Part shown: positions 1 to 12,380 of the stretch, piece by piece
How the letters are laid out: each line of letters starts with the position of its first letter
Position numbering within the stretch: position 1 is the first letter of the stretch
Assembly (NCBI RefSeq): GCF_021390675.1
Contig: NZ_JAJEJV010000004.1
Span: 3,410,001-3,474,000 of the forward strand
From: Dyella sp. 2HG41-7
GTDB taxonomy: Bacteria > Pseudomonadota > Gammaproteobacteria > Xanthomonadales > Rhodanobacteraceae
Length of the DNA: 64,000 bases
Direction of reading: 5' to 3'
Notes under the pieces: generated by a model
Seen by the model: the letters and a program-made list of their open reading frames with translations, nothing else
What the model was told of the DNA's origin: nothing
Databases searched by the model: none
Translations under genes and position numbers: made by a program

Positions 1-33
1 GCCGCCAATGACAGTAGCCAAACCAAACGCTGA
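1..33 (+). CDS. C-terminal tail of an upstream gene (partial)
   Basis: Frame 1 is open from the window edge and ends in TGA at 31-33, four bases before the next ATG. Only ten residues (AANDSSQTKR) are visible, so no function can be given. The tight spacing to the DUF3106 gene suggests that the two share an operon. It could also be a chance open frame. Confidence 0.3.
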   Translation, partial: AANDSSQTKR

Positions 34-36
34 TCC

Positions 37-552
37 ATGTTGCCACGACGACTCCGCCTGCCATCGCTATTGCCTCTACTGCTCGGTCTGACGATCGCGG
101 CGCCATCGTATGCGCAAGATGGCGCAACGCATCCGTGGAACACGCTTAGCCCGGCTCAGCAGCACCTGCTTGAGCCGCTGCAATCGCAATGGGACACGCT
201 TCCGCCCAAGCGCCAGGAGCATATGCTTGAGCGCACGCAGGAATGGATGCAGTTGCCGCCGCAACGCCAGCAGGAAATTCGCGACCGCATCGCGCGCTGG
301 CAGCAGATGACGCCGGAACAACGGCAGCAGGCGCGCGAAAACCAGCACCTCTACGACACGCTGCCGAGTCAAAAGCAGCAGCAGCTGCACGATGCGTTCA
401 AGCGCTTCCAGCAACTTCCGCCGGATCAACGCGAAGCGTTGCGCCGCCAGTGGATGGAACAATCTCCTGAAGAGCGCCGTCAGTGGCTGCAACACATGGG
501 GCCGCGCTCGACGCTGCCGTCGGGGCGCGCGTTCGGCATGCCGCGCCACTGA
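37..552 (+). CDS. DUF3106 domain protein, secreted
   Basis: The protein has 171 residues. Residues 1-26 form a signal peptide (arginine start, hydrophobic LLPLLLGLTIAA, likely cleavage after SYA), so the product is periplasmic. The mature part is a run of short helical repeats rich in Gln, Arg and Pro of the form 'L(S/P)P.qq..L..l...W..mp...r', the pattern of the DUF3106 family. No catalytic residues can be pointed out and the molecular role is unknown. In related bacteria such genes often sit behind an ECF sigma factor and a small membrane protein; those genes would lie left of the window. No strong ribosome binding site is visible, consistent with coupling to the gene before it. Confidence 0.85.
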   Translation: MLPRRLRLPSLLPLLLGLTIAAPSYAQDGATHPWNTLSPAQQHLLEPLQSQWDTLPPKRQEHMLERTQEWMQLPPQRQQEIRDRIARWQQMTPEQRQQARENQHLYDTLPSQKQQQLHDAFKRFQQLPPDQREALRRQWMEQSPEERRQWLQHMGPRSTLPSGRAFGMPRH

Positions 553-570
553 GGCGCGTTCCCATCATCG

Positions 571-1671
571 TTACGCGGTAAACGACACCTCGCCATTGCG
601 GGTCACGCAACTCTTGGCGACGAGTTCATCGTCGAAATCCGGCCTTAGCGCGCCATCGCGTATCAATAGCTCGGCGAAGTTGTAGATGTTGCGCGCGTAC
701 ATTTCCGACGCGTGCAGCGGCGCCCCCGCCGCGAGATTGAGCGGCCCCAGGATCGTCACCCCGTTATGTTCCACGCGCTCGCCCGGACGGGTGAGTTCGC
801 AATTGCCGCCACTCTCCGCAGCAAGGTCGACGATCAACGCGCCAGGCTTCATGCCTTGCACCATCGCGATGGTAAGGATTTTAGGCGCCGCGCGACCCGG
901 CACGGCCGCCGTGGTCACGACGGCGTCGAATACTTTCAAATGATCCGCCAGCGCCTGCTGCTGCGCCGCGCGTTCTTCGGCGGTGAGCTCGCGCGCATAG
1001 CCACCGCTGCCGGCGGCGCTCACGCCGAGATCCAGAAATTTCGCACCCAGTGATTCCACTTGTTCGCGCGTTTCGGGGCGCACGTCGTAACCTTCGATCT
1101 GCGCACCGAGACGGCGCGCCGTGGCGATTGCCTGCAATCCCGCCACACCCGCACCGATCACCAACACGCGCGAAGGACGAATGGTGCCGGCCGCTGTCGT
1201 CAACATGGGGAAGAACTTCGGTGCGCTCTCGGCAGCGATCAACATGGCGCGATAACCAGCCACCGCCGCTTGCGAACTCAACACATCCATCGCCTGCGCG
1301 CGCGTGGTCCGCGGCAACAGCTCCAAGGCGAACGCCGTCAATTTCTTTTGCGCCAGCGCTGCGAGGCGCGAAGCCGCACCGTGCGGACGCAATTGACCCA
1401 GCACAATCGCACCCTCGCGCAAGCTTCCAAAGGTGCTGTCTTCGAGCGGCAACACGCACGCCAACAGATCGGCCTGCGCCAACACGTCCGCCGCACTCGC
1501 AAACTCGACATCCGCGTAGCTGGCATCGGGAAACCCGGCCGCCGTGCCCGCGTCGCGCTCCAGCAAAACACGTAGCCCTTTGCCGCGAATTTTTTTGGCC
1601 ACTTCGGGGGTGATCGCCACGCGGCGTTCGCCAGCAGCGGTTTCACGTAATGCGGATACGGTGATCGACAT
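571..1671 (-). CDS. pntAA: NAD(P) transhydrogenase subunit alpha (part 1)
   Basis: This is the soluble NAD(H)-binding domain I of proton-translocating transhydrogenase, which passes hydride from NADH to NADP+. The N-terminus (SITVSALRETAAGERRVAIT) and the Rossmann segment VLVIGAGVAGLQAIATA followed by GYDVRP are typical of the PntA/alanine dehydrogenase fold. At 366 residues it fits the split bacterial PntAA and lacks the membrane part of the fused alpha subunit. I chose the ATG at 1671 because the protein then begins at the conserved MSITVSA and an AGGGG lies nine bases upstream; an in-frame ATG at 1701 has no such site. The gene that should follow (membrane subunits PntAB and PntB) is absent: the next gene is convergent DUF3106. 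Confidence 0.88.
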   Translation of the reverse strand: MSITVSALRETAAGERRVAITPEVAKKIRGKGLRVLLERDAGTAAGFPDASYADVEFASAADVLAQADLLACVLPLEDSTFGSLREGAIVLGQLRPHGAASRLAALAQKKLTAFALELLPRTTRAQAMDVLSSQAAVAGYRAMLIAAESAPKFFPMLTTAAGTIRPSRVLVIGAGVAGLQAIATARRLGAQIEGYDVRPETREQVESLGAKFLDLGVSAAGSGGYARELTAEERAAQQQALADHLKVFDAVVTTAAVPGRAAPKILTIAMVQGMKPGALIVDLAAESGGNCELTRPGERVEHNGVTILGPLNLAAGAPLHASEMYARNIYNFAELLIRDGALRPDFDDELVAKSCVTRNGEVSFTA

Positions 1672-1766
1672 CGGGCATCCCCTGCGGAGTAGTCCTTTCA
1701 TCCTAGCGGATACATACGGGCTTCGGGTTAGACTGATCGGCCGAAAATCGGCATACGAGGATTCCG

Positions 1767-2180
1767 ATGCCCGAGCAGGTGGTCAGCAGCACACTGTTGG
1801 ATTTCGCCCGCAGCGCACGCGAATCGGCGTACGCGCCCTACTCCCGTTTTCAGGTCGGCGCGGCACTCCAAACCAAGGACGGCCGCGTTTTCCAGGGATG
1901 CAACGTGGAAAACGCGTCGTACGGATTGTGCAATTGCGCCGAACGCACGGCTTTGTTCAGCGCCATCGCCGCGGGCTGCAAGCCGGGCGATTTTCGCGCC
2001 ATCGCGGTCATCGCCGACACACCCGAACCAGTGACGCCCTGCGGCGCGTGCCGTCAAGTGTTGATCGAATTGTGCGCCGGCGACATGCCGGTGTTGCTGG
2101 CCAATGTCGCCGGCGCCACGCGCCAAACCACGGTGGATGCGTTGCTCCCGGACGGGTTCCTACTTCATCCCTCGCGCTGA
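1767..2180 (+). CDS. cdd: Cytidine deaminase
   Basis: This enzyme deaminates cytidine and deoxycytidine to uridine and deoxyuridine in pyrimidine salvage. The 137-residue product is the short, tetrameric, Bacillus-like form. The zinc and proton-shuttle motif is CAE (Cys57, Glu59) inside NVENASYGLCNCAERTALF, and the other two zinc cysteines are in PCGACRQV (Cys92, Cys95). All three cysteines and the catalytic glutamate are present. The last 21 bases overlap the end of the convergent hydrolase gene. The gene stands alone on its strand, 95 bases from the divergent pntAA start. Confidence 0.95.
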   Translation: MPEQVVSSTLLDFARSARESAYAPYSRFQVGAALQTKDGRVFQGCNVENASYGLCNCAERTALFSAIAAGCKPGDFRAIAVIADTPEPVTPCGACRQVLIELCAGDMPVLLANVAGATRQTTVDALLPDGFLLHPSR

Positions 2181-3083
2181 ATTCGTCTCGCTTAGCAGTT
2201 GAGCCAAGGCGGTATCGAACGTTTGCGGATCGTCCACGAATACCGCGTGCCCCACATTCGCCACCTCTACGAATCGCGAACCTTGAATGTCGGACGCCAT
2301 CGCTTTTTGCGCATCGAGCAACGGCGAATTGGCTGATGCGATAACCAGCGTGGGACGATCGATTTTCTTCAGCGCAGGCCTGCGGTCTGCACCGAAGATA
2401 TCCGACACCAACATCGCGGCACCCACAGCGGGCGGCGTGCGTTGCGCTTGCGCGATCACCGCATCGATATCCGCCGCCGGATGCGGGCGCTTGAAAATGG
2501 AACGCACCATGCCGGCGCTGTAATCCGCAGGCTGCGACGCATAGCGCGACAATCCGGAGAGAATGGCCTTGGTGAATTCTTTTCGGATATCGACTTCGTT
2601 CGTACCTGCTGAGACCGGCGAATCCACAAACGCCACGCCATCGAGTGAACCGGTGCCGTATTGCTGCACATACGCGGCGACATCCTGCGCACCTTGCGAC
2701 CAACCCACCAATACACAATGTTCGACGTGCAACGATGCGAGCAATTCGTGTAGATCCTGCGCGCGGCGCTCCGGCGTGTTGCCGGTCAGCATGATCGACG
2801 ACGCGCCTTGCGAGCGCGAATCAACTGCAATCACGCTTCGATCGTTGGAGAAGCGCTGCAATTGTTCGCGCCACAGCGTTGCCGTCAATGTCCAACCTGG
2901 TATCAGCACCAAGGCTGGCGCTGTGTGGCTGTCGCCGGCCCGAAGGTAATGAATGCGCGCGCCATCGTCGGTTGTGAAATATCCGTCGTTGATCGCAGAC
3001 ACCGTCGTGTCGGCCTTACTTGCGCTCACACCGGCCATCAGTGGAATCAGAATCAAAGCGGCTAAACCTGTCAGCAGCTTCAT
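2160..3083 (-). CDS. Alpha/beta hydrolase, exported
   Basis: The 307-residue protein starts with a signal peptide (MKLLTGLAALILIPLMAGVS) and continues as an alpha/beta-hydrolase fold. The nucleophile elbow is GWSQGA, the oxyanion region is LIPGWTLTATLW, and the catalytic histidine is probably in NVGHAVFVDDP near the C-terminus. This arrangement fits esterases and haloperoxidase-like hydrolases; the substrate cannot be inferred. The ATG at 3083 is preceded by AAGGA at a good distance (7-8 bases); longer forms upstream would bury the signal peptide. It is convergent with, and overlaps, cdd. Confidence 0.85.
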   Translation of the reverse strand: MKLLTGLAALILIPLMAGVSASKADTTVSAINDGYFTTDDGARIHYLRAGDSHTAPALVLIPGWTLTATLWREQLQRFSNDRSVIAVDSRSQGASSIMLTGNTPERRAQDLHELLASLHVEHCVLVGWSQGAQDVAAYVQQYGTGSLDGVAFVDSPVSAGTNEVDIRKEFTKAILSGLSRYASQPADYSAGMVRSIFKRPHPAADIDAVIAQAQRTPPAVGAAMLVSDIFGADRRPALKKIDRPTLVIASANSPLLDAQKAMASDIQGSRFVEVANVGHAVFVDDPQTFDTALAQLLSETNSARGMK

Positions 3084-3207
3084 GGGGGCAGTCCTTGGGA
3101 GGGTGTGCGGATCGTATGACCCGTCCCCCACCGTGTCTGCGTGACTGAAAGGCATCGTGACGCGCCGCAGACGGTTGTACGATAAGCGTTTCCCCAGGTA
3201 CGCCCCC

Positions 3208-3777
3208 ATGCCCAACCCGCTCGCGCTGCTGCAACAACGCCATTCCGCACCCTCGCGCCAGCTCGGCGAACCCGCGCCCGATGCGGAGACGTTGCGCACC
3301 ATGTTGGAAGCGGCCATTCGCGTACCCGATCACGGCAAGCTCGTGCCATTTCGTTTGATCGCACTGCGCGGCGACGCGAAGTTGAAGTTCGGCGCGACGC
3401 TCGCTGAGCGCGCCATTCGCAACAACCCAAACCTGCCCGAAGCCAAGCGCGAAAAGGAACGCCTGCGCTACACCTTCGCGCCACTCGTGTTGGTTGTCGT
3501 GGCGCGTATCGATCAGGACGCAGGCATTCCGGAAATCGAGCAGAAACTTTGCGCCGGCAATGTGGCCTACAACGTCCTGCTCGGCGCTTATGCCATGGGT
3601 TACGGCGCGCAATGGCTTACGGGTTGGGCGGCGTATGATCGCGATGTGGCAGCCATGCTGGAACTGGCCGAGAACGAATGCGTGATCGGCTTCGTGCATA
3701 TCGGCACGCCGCAATCGGAAATTCCGGACCGAGATCGCCCGGCATTGAACGATCTCTTGAGCGAATGGAAGGGTTGA
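3208..3777 (+). CDS. Nitroreductase family protein (YdjA-like)
   Basis: A flavin (FMN)-dependent oxidoreductase of 189 residues. The N-terminus LLQQRHSAPSRQLGEPAPDAETL and the R-x-PDHGKL-x-PFR segment match the minimal YdjA type of nitroreductase. Later landmarks are NVAYNVLLGAYAMGYGAQWLTGW and IGFVHIGTP. Such enzymes reduce nitro compounds or quinones with NAD(P)H, but the natural substrate is unclear. I start it at ATG 3208 because this matches the family N-terminus; the open frame reaches further up without a ribosome binding site. The exonuclease gene follows after 4 bases, so the two are probably co-transcribed. Confidence 0.9.
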   Translation: MPNPLALLQQRHSAPSRQLGEPAPDAETLRTMLEAAIRVPDHGKLVPFRLIALRGDAKLKFGATLAERAIRNNPNLPEAKREKERLRYTFAPLVLVVVARIDQDAGIPEIEQKLCAGNVAYNVLLGAYAMGYGAQWLTGWAAYDRDVAAMLELAENECVIGFVHIGTPQSEIPDRDRPALNDLLSEWKG

Positions 3778-3781
3778 TCGC

Positions 3782-4675
3782 GTGACTGGCCTCCCCACCG
3801 CACATTTGATCGACGGCAGTTTGTATGTGTTTCGAGCCTGGCATTCGATGCCGGACGAGTTTCACGACGTCGACGGTCATCCAGTCAATGCGGTGCATGG
3901 CTACACGCGTTTCCTGTGCGAACTGCTGGAGCGTGAAAAACCATCGCATCTCGCCGTGGCGTTCGACGCTTCGCTGACCACATCGTTCCGCAACGCCATC
4001 TATCCTGCGTACAAAGCCAATCGCGAACTGCCGCCGCCCGATCTGGAACGACAATTCGTGCAATGCCGCGCGGTGACCGAAGCGCTGGGCGTGCGCGTAC
4101 TGATCGATCACAGCTACGAAGCGGACGATTTGATCGGTAGTACGTTATGGGGTTTGCGCGCGCACGGATTCCGCAGCGTGATCGTGTCGGCGGACAAAGA
4201 TTTCGGCCAACTGCTCAGCGAGCACGATGAGCAGTGGGACTTCGCGCGCAATCTGCGCTGGGGACCGTCCGGCGTGTTCGAAAAGCTTGGCGTGCATCCG
4301 GCGCAGGTCGCGGATTTTCTCGCGCTATGCGGCGATGCCGTCGACAATATTCCAGGCGTGCCCGGCATCGGCGCCAAGACGGCCGCGGCATTGCTTGCGC
4401 ATTTCGGCAATCTGGACGATTTGCTGGATCGCGTGGACGAAGTGGCCTTTCTTCGCATACGCGGCGCGGCAAGTTGCGCGGCGAAACTGCGTGAGCATGC
4501 CGACGCAGCGCGACTTTATCGACGATTGACCCGCATCGCCTTGGATGCGCCCATCGAAGCCGGTGCCGACGTATTGGTGCGCCAGCGCGACACCGGCGCA
4601 CTCGAACCGCTATGCGAACAATTTCGCTTCGGCCCACTCACACGCAACCGCTTGCGTGCGCTCAGCGCCGCCTGA
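3782..4675 (+). CDS. 5'-3' exonuclease (PolA N-terminal / Xni-like)
   Basis: A stand-alone 297-residue protein matching the 5'-nuclease domain of DNA polymerase I. Acidic metal-binding residues are seen in HLIDGSLYVFRA, VAFDAS, YEADDLIGS and VSADKDFGQLL. The helix-hairpin-helix DNA-binding motif DNIPGVPGIGAKTAAALL is complete. It probably removes flaps or RNA primers. The start is a GTG with GGAAGGG ten bases upstream, formed by the end of the nitroreductase gene. There is no polymerase domain, so it is not polA itself. Confidence 0.92.
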   Translation: MTGLPTAHLIDGSLYVFRAWHSMPDEFHDVDGHPVNAVHGYTRFLCELLEREKPSHLAVAFDASLTTSFRNAIYPAYKANRELPPPDLERQFVQCRAVTEALGVRVLIDHSYEADDLIGSTLWGLRAHGFRSVIVSADKDFGQLLSEHDEQWDFARNLRWGPSGVFEKLGVHPAQVADFLALCGDAVDNIPGVPGIGAKTAAALLAHFGNLDDLLDRVDEVAFLRIRGAASCAAKLREHADAARLYRRLTRIALDAPIEAGADVLVRQRDTGALEPLCEQFRFGPLTRNRLRALSAA

Positions 4676-4704
4676 CCATCGCGACCGACACGGTGACCTG
4701 ATCC

Positions 4705-5271
4705 ATGAATGACGCCCGCCGCAAACCCGACGACGCCCATGCCACGCCGGAAACGCTTTATCAGGGACGCTGGCTGCGCTTGAGTCGACGCGGTCGTTGG
4801 GAATACGCCGAACGCACCAATCCGGGCGGCGCGGTGATCATTTTGGCTGTAACGCCGGAAGATAAAGTGCTTTTCGTCGAGCAGTACCGCGTGGCCGTGC
4901 AGCAATTCACCATCGAAATGCCCGCGGGTCTAGTCGGCGATGTGGCCGGCCAGCAACATGAAACAACGCTGCTCGCCGCACAGCGCGAGCTCGAAGAAGA
5001 AACCGGCTACCGTTGCAGCAGGGTGACGTTTGTGCATGAGGGTCCTTCTTCGTCCGGCATGAGCACCGAAATAATCGCGTTCGTGCGCGCGCACGATCTC
5101 GTGAAAGTAGGCAGCGGCGGCGGTGATGCGAGCGAAAACATCGTGGTGCACGAAGTGCCCCGCAGCGAAGCCGGCGCATGGCTGCTGGCGCGCGCCAAAG
5201 ACGGTTATTCGATCGACCCGAAATTGTTCGCGGGTTTGTGGTTCATCGAGCACGCCGAAGCGTTTGGCTAA
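4705..5271 (+). CDS. Nudix hydrolase, ADP-ribose pyrophosphatase type
   Basis: The 188-residue protein resembles NudF-type ADP-sugar diphosphatases, which split ADP-ribose to AMP and ribose 5-phosphate. Family marks are GAVIILAV, the VEQYRVAV and IEMPAGLV segments before the box, and the Nudix box core RELEEETGY with the upstream glutamate in QQHET. The leading glycine of the box is two residues further away than in the standard spacing. The start codon lies 29 bases after the exonuclease stop, so the three genes may form one transcript. The stop overlaps the convergent TMEM43-like gene by 4 bases. Confidence 0.87.
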   Translation: MNDARRKPDDAHATPETLYQGRWLRLSRRGRWEYAERTNPGGAVIILAVTPEDKVLFVEQYRVAVQQFTIEMPAGLVGDVAGQQHETTLLAAQRELEEETGYRCSRVTFVHEGPSSSGMSTEIIAFVRAHDLVKVGSGGGDASENIVVHEVPRSEAGAWLLARAKDGYSIDPKLFAGLWFIEHAEAFG

Positions 5272-6320
5272 GCGCCTTGCTGTCTTAACGCGCGCACGCG
5301 CCACGCGGTCAGCACGATGCCCACGGCGGCAAGCGCGAACCAGGAAAGCGCCATCGAATTGTTGTTGCCGAGCCACAGCACTGTATCGACGGCGCCGATC
5401 ACCAACACCGCAATCGCCACAGTGAGTATCGGGTCGATTTGCGCGTAGTGCCATCGCACCAGCAATCCTGCACCAAGTATCGCGAGCAGCACCGCAAATA
5501 GACGACGCGCCACGGGATGTTCCGGCGGCAACGGCGAATCGGGAAAAAATTCCGAAAGCGGCACATCTCCGGACTGCACGGCAAAACCCGCCCCATCGGT
5601 GGCGTCGCTGGCAGGAATCAGTTTATTGCCGTCGACTTTCGCCACCACGGTGACGGTTTGCGTAGGGACGGCTTCCCACGTCACCCGCATATCGCCCAAT
5701 TGCGGATGCGATGGCACCGCGCTCGTGACCAGACCGTTGTCGTAGAGGCTAAAGCTCGCCGCAAGATTGCTCGGCAAATTGCGCAGATTCGGCGACACCG
5801 GCTGATTGCCGATCAGCGCGTGCACCAGGGCCGGCGCCAGCACGAAGTCGTTCATCCGCACGACGCCAGCGTCGAACTGCGCGCTCTCGATCGGAAATTT
5901 GCCGGGATTGGCGTGGCCTTCAGGATGTTCGAAATGGCTGGTATCGACAGGATGGTCGACCCAATCCAGTTCGTACGTCGCCGGGCCGCCGTAGCGCAGC
6001 TCGCGCCACTGGAACATCTGAACATGGCGAATCAGCGCCGGTTGATTGGTTTGCTGATTGAATTGCTGATCGAGCGGCGACTCGACCACTTGGAGGTCGC
6101 CCACGACGCGCACCATAAATCCCTGTTCGCTGGCGTCAGGATGGCCGGCGCTTCCCAAATCCATCACGTCGCCGCCGTGCCGCTTCATTTGCGCGCTGTA
6201 GTCGATCTGGCCTTTTTCGACGACGGCGCCGACGCCCACGCCGATTAGCAAAAGCACCGCACCCAAAGCGGGCCACAACAACTCACGGATGGAGAGGGGT
6301 GGCTTGCGCTCGCCGCTCAT
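5268..6320 (-). CDS. TMEM43 family membrane protein
   Basis: The 350-residue protein has one N-terminal transmembrane segment (about residues 13-31, LLWPALGAVLLLIGVGVGAVV), a large soluble part of about 240 residues, and a cluster of three hydrophobic segments at the C-terminus (about 265-340). This layout and the soluble motifs (HVQMFQWRE; FVLAPALVHAL; GDMRVTWE) match the TMEM43/LUMA family (DUF1625). The biochemical role in bacteria is unknown. The soluble part probably faces the periplasm. A ribosome binding site (GGAGG type, complement of cctccg at 6325-6330) precedes the start. Confidence 0.85.
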   Translation of the reverse strand: MSGERKPPLSIRELLWPALGAVLLLIGVGVGAVVEKGQIDYSAQMKRHGGDVMDLGSAGHPDASEQGFMVRVVGDLQVVESPLDQQFNQQTNQPALIRHVQMFQWRELRYGGPATYELDWVDHPVDTSHFEHPEGHANPGKFPIESAQFDAGVVRMNDFVLAPALVHALIGNQPVSPNLRNLPSNLAASFSLYDNGLVTSAVPSHPQLGDMRVTWEAVPTQTVTVVAKVDGNKLIPASDATDGAGFAVQSGDVPLSEFFPDSPLPPEHPVARRLFAVLLAILGAGLLVRWHYAQIDPILTVAIAVLVIGAVDTVLWLGNNNSMALSWFALAAVGIVLTAWRVRALRQQGA

Positions 6321-6344
6321 CGAACCTCCGACTGGAAGGAAAAC

Positions 6345-7193
6345 TCAGGCCGCGCCCTGCAATTGGGCCTGCTCGTCGGACGTACCATAGCGCCCGCGTT
6401 CGTCGCGTGTCACGCGCGCCACGGCGCAGGCGTGGTCGTGGGTGAAGAACAGCCGCACGTTGCGAGCGAGCTTGTCCTCTAGAAACACGCGCTTTTCGTC
6501 GATCAATGTCTCGGGGAAGCGGTCATAACCCATGGTGATCGGCAAGTGCACCCAGGGGCGCCCTGGAATCAGATCGGCGCAGAACACGACACCCGCTACC
6601 TCCGCCAGCATCAACCCAGGCGTATGGCCGTCCGAGAAATGAAAGCGCACAGCCTGCCCGAGCGTTTGCGAGTATTCGCCCGCCACCAGCTCCAACCGGC
6701 CGCTCTGCATCAAAAGTTGCTGCAATTCGGGAATGAAGGACGCGCGATCACGCGGATGCGGTTTCAACGAGCGCTGCCAGTGATTCGCGCCAACGAGGAA
6801 TTTCGCATTCGGGAACAACAGCGCGGGCGTCTTGCCTTCTTCCCACGCGGCAAGCAATCCGCCTGCGTGATCGAAATGCAGATGCGACAGCACGACCACA
6901 TCGATGTCTTCATGCGATACGCCCGCCGCGGCGAGCGACTCGAGCAACACGTGATGACTTTCCACCACGCCGTAACGTTCGCGCAGCGATGGCTCGAAAA
7001 ACGCGCCGATGCCGGTTTCGAACAATACGTTGCGGCCCTCGAGATCTTTTACCAGCAAGCAACGGCACGCCAACGGAATACGATTGAGTTCGTCGGGCGC
7101 AATCCACTTCGACCACATCGCCTTCGGCGCATTGCCGAACATCGCGCCGCCGTCGAGCTTTTGCGTATTACCGTTGATCGACCACAGTTGCAT
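6345..7193 (-). CDS. MBL-fold metallo-hydrolase
   Basis: A 282-residue metallo-beta-lactamase-fold enzyme. The metal-binding motif HLHFDHAGG is present, with further ligands likely in [16 protein letters not shown] and FFTHDHAC. This layout is common in quorum-quenching lactonase-like and other hydrolases, so the substrate is open. I set the start at ATG 7193 (MQLWSING), preceded by a GGAAA. The frame stays open upstream through an inverted-repeat element, which I regard as non-coding. It lies 24 bases downstream of the TMEM43-like gene start. Confidence 0.87.
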   Translation of the reverse strand: MQLWSINGNTQKLDGGAMFGNAPKAMWSKWIAPDELNRIPLACRCLLVKDLEGRNVLFETGIGAFFEPSLRERYGVVESHHVLLESLAAAGVSHEDIDVVVLSHLHFDHAGGLLAAWEEGKTPALLFPNAKFLVGANHWQRSLKPHPRDRASFIPELQQLLMQSGRLELVAGEYSQTLGQAVRFHFSDGHTPGLMLAEVAGVVFCADLIPGRPWVHLPITMGYDRFPETLIDEKRVFLEDKLARNVRLFFTHDHACAVARVTRDERGRYGTSDEQAQLQGAA

Positions 7194-7225
7194 GAAGATT
7201 TCCGCGCTATCCGTTCTTGCCGAAC

Positions 7226-7385
7226 CGTCATTCCGGCGAAGGCCGGTACGTGGGGAGGGTACATGGATGTACCCGCTTTGAGGAGCGAGGAATCCAGTCA
7301 AACAAATCGTGCGAAGCACACCAAACCGGTTTTGAGTCCTTCGGACGTGTATTTAAACTGGACCCCGGCCTACGCCGGGGTGACG
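7226..7385. repeat. MITE-like element with terminal inverted repeats
   Basis: The 21-base arms 7226-7246 and 7365-7385 are inverted copies with three differences (CGTCATTCCGGCG... against CGTCACCCCGGCG...). A second nested pair (TCCAGT near 7293 and ACTGGA near 7357) lies inside. Between them is an 18-base perfect palindrome at 7257-7274 that looks like an insertion into the left half. The whole sits between the MBL gene start and the ggt stop. No protein is encoded. Similar CGTCATYCC palindromes are common dispersed repeats in gammaproteobacteria. Confidence 0.75.
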
Positions 7386-7420
7386 AGCGTTTAATTTGTA
7401 GATTTGATGATTACGAACAA

Positions 7421-11230
<3,810 letters not shown>

Positions 11231-11303
11231 TCAGCGGCGGCCTCAGCAGACAGCACGAGTGAGGGTGTTAGCATGTTAAGTATTGTCTTTGAATTACTTC
11301 CCC

Positions 11304-12380
11304 ATGCTCAAATTCTGGAAAAAGAAGCCCTCCGACCCTGAGGTCGGGGAAAACCAGGAAGCGGCCGCATCAGAAGCTCAAGAAACGCTGGCGCCCGAGC
11401 AGATCGAGCCCGCACGTCAAATTCCTGAGCCTTTCGTCGAGGTTCCAGCCGCCGAAGCCCCCATTAAACGTGGCTGGCGCGAACGCCTTTCCGGCAGCAC
11501 GTTTGCGCGCGGGCTTTCCTCGCTGTTCTCGCGCAATCCCAAGCTGGACGACAGCCTGCTGGACGAGCTGGAAACCACGCTCATCACGGCCGACGTCGGC
11601 ATCGAAGCCAGCACGTCGCTGGTGGAGAACCTGCGCAAACGCATGCACAAGCGCGAATTCGCCGATGCGAGCGCGTTGCTGCACGCCTTGCGTCAAGAAT
11701 TGATCGCCCTGCTCAAACCCGTGCAAAAACCGCTGGACGTCAGCGGCCACAAACCCTTTGTTGCTTTAATCGTCGGCATTAACGGCGCGGGCAAGACCAC
11801 CACCATCGGCAAGCTCGCCCGCCGTTGGCGCGACGAAAATCGCCAAGTTTTGCTGGCCGCTGGCGATACGTTCCGCGCCGCCGCCGTCGAGCAACTCAAA
11901 ACCTGGGGCGATCGCAATCAGGTGCCAGTGATTTCGCAAGGACAGGATGCCGACGCCGCCAGCGTGATCTTCGATGCGCTGCAGGCGGCGCGTTCGCGCA
12001 ATGCCGATGTGCTGATCGCCGACACGGCTGGCCGTCTGCATACGCAAGGCGGCTTGATGGACGAACTGGGCAAGATCGCGCGCGTACTCAAAAAACTCGA
12101 CGCCGAAGCGCCGCATGAAGTGTTGATGGTGATCGACGGAACCACCGGTCAAAACGCCGTCAACCAAGTGCGCCAGTTCCGACAAATTGTGGGGGTTACC
12201 GGATTGGCAGTGACCAAGCTCGACGGCACGGCCAAGGGCGGCGTGGTGTTTGCGTTGGCACGCGAGTTCGGTTTGCCGATTCGCTTTGTCGGATTGGGCG
12301 AAACCGCAACGGATTTGCGCGTGTTCGACGCTGAAGCGTACGTCGATGGTTTGCTACCCGCCGAGTTCGCACGAAGCTAA
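11304..12380 (+). CDS. ftsY: Signal recognition particle receptor FtsY
   Basis: The SRP receptor GTPase, which docks ribosome-SRP complexes at the inner membrane. The acidic, Glu/Pro-rich A domain (about residues 1-60) is short. The NG domain follows, with G1 GINGAGKTTTIGKLA (about 155-169), DTFRAAAVEQL, G3 DTAGRLHTQGGLMDEL and G4 TKLDGTAKGG. I chose ATG 11304 (MLKFWKKKP, a basic-hydrophobic membrane-binding start) rather than a TTG 21 bases upstream. The following gene starts directly after its stop codon. Confidence 0.95.
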   Translation: MLKFWKKKPSDPEVGENQEAAASEAQETLAPEQIEPARQIPEPFVEVPAAEAPIKRGWRERLSGSTFARGLSSLFSRNPKLDDSLLDELETTLITADVGIEASTSLVENLRKRMHKREFADASALLHALRQELIALLKPVQKPLDVSGHKPFVALIVGINGAGKTTTIGKLARRWRDENRQVLLAAGDTFRAAAVEQLKTWGDRNQVPVISQGQDADAASVIFDALQAARSRNADVLIADTAGRLHTQGGLMDELGKIARVLKKLDAEAPHEVLMVIDGTTGQNAVNQVRQFRQIVGVTGLAVTKLDGTAKGGVVFALAREFGLPIRFVGLGETATDLRVFDAEAYVDGLLPAEFARS

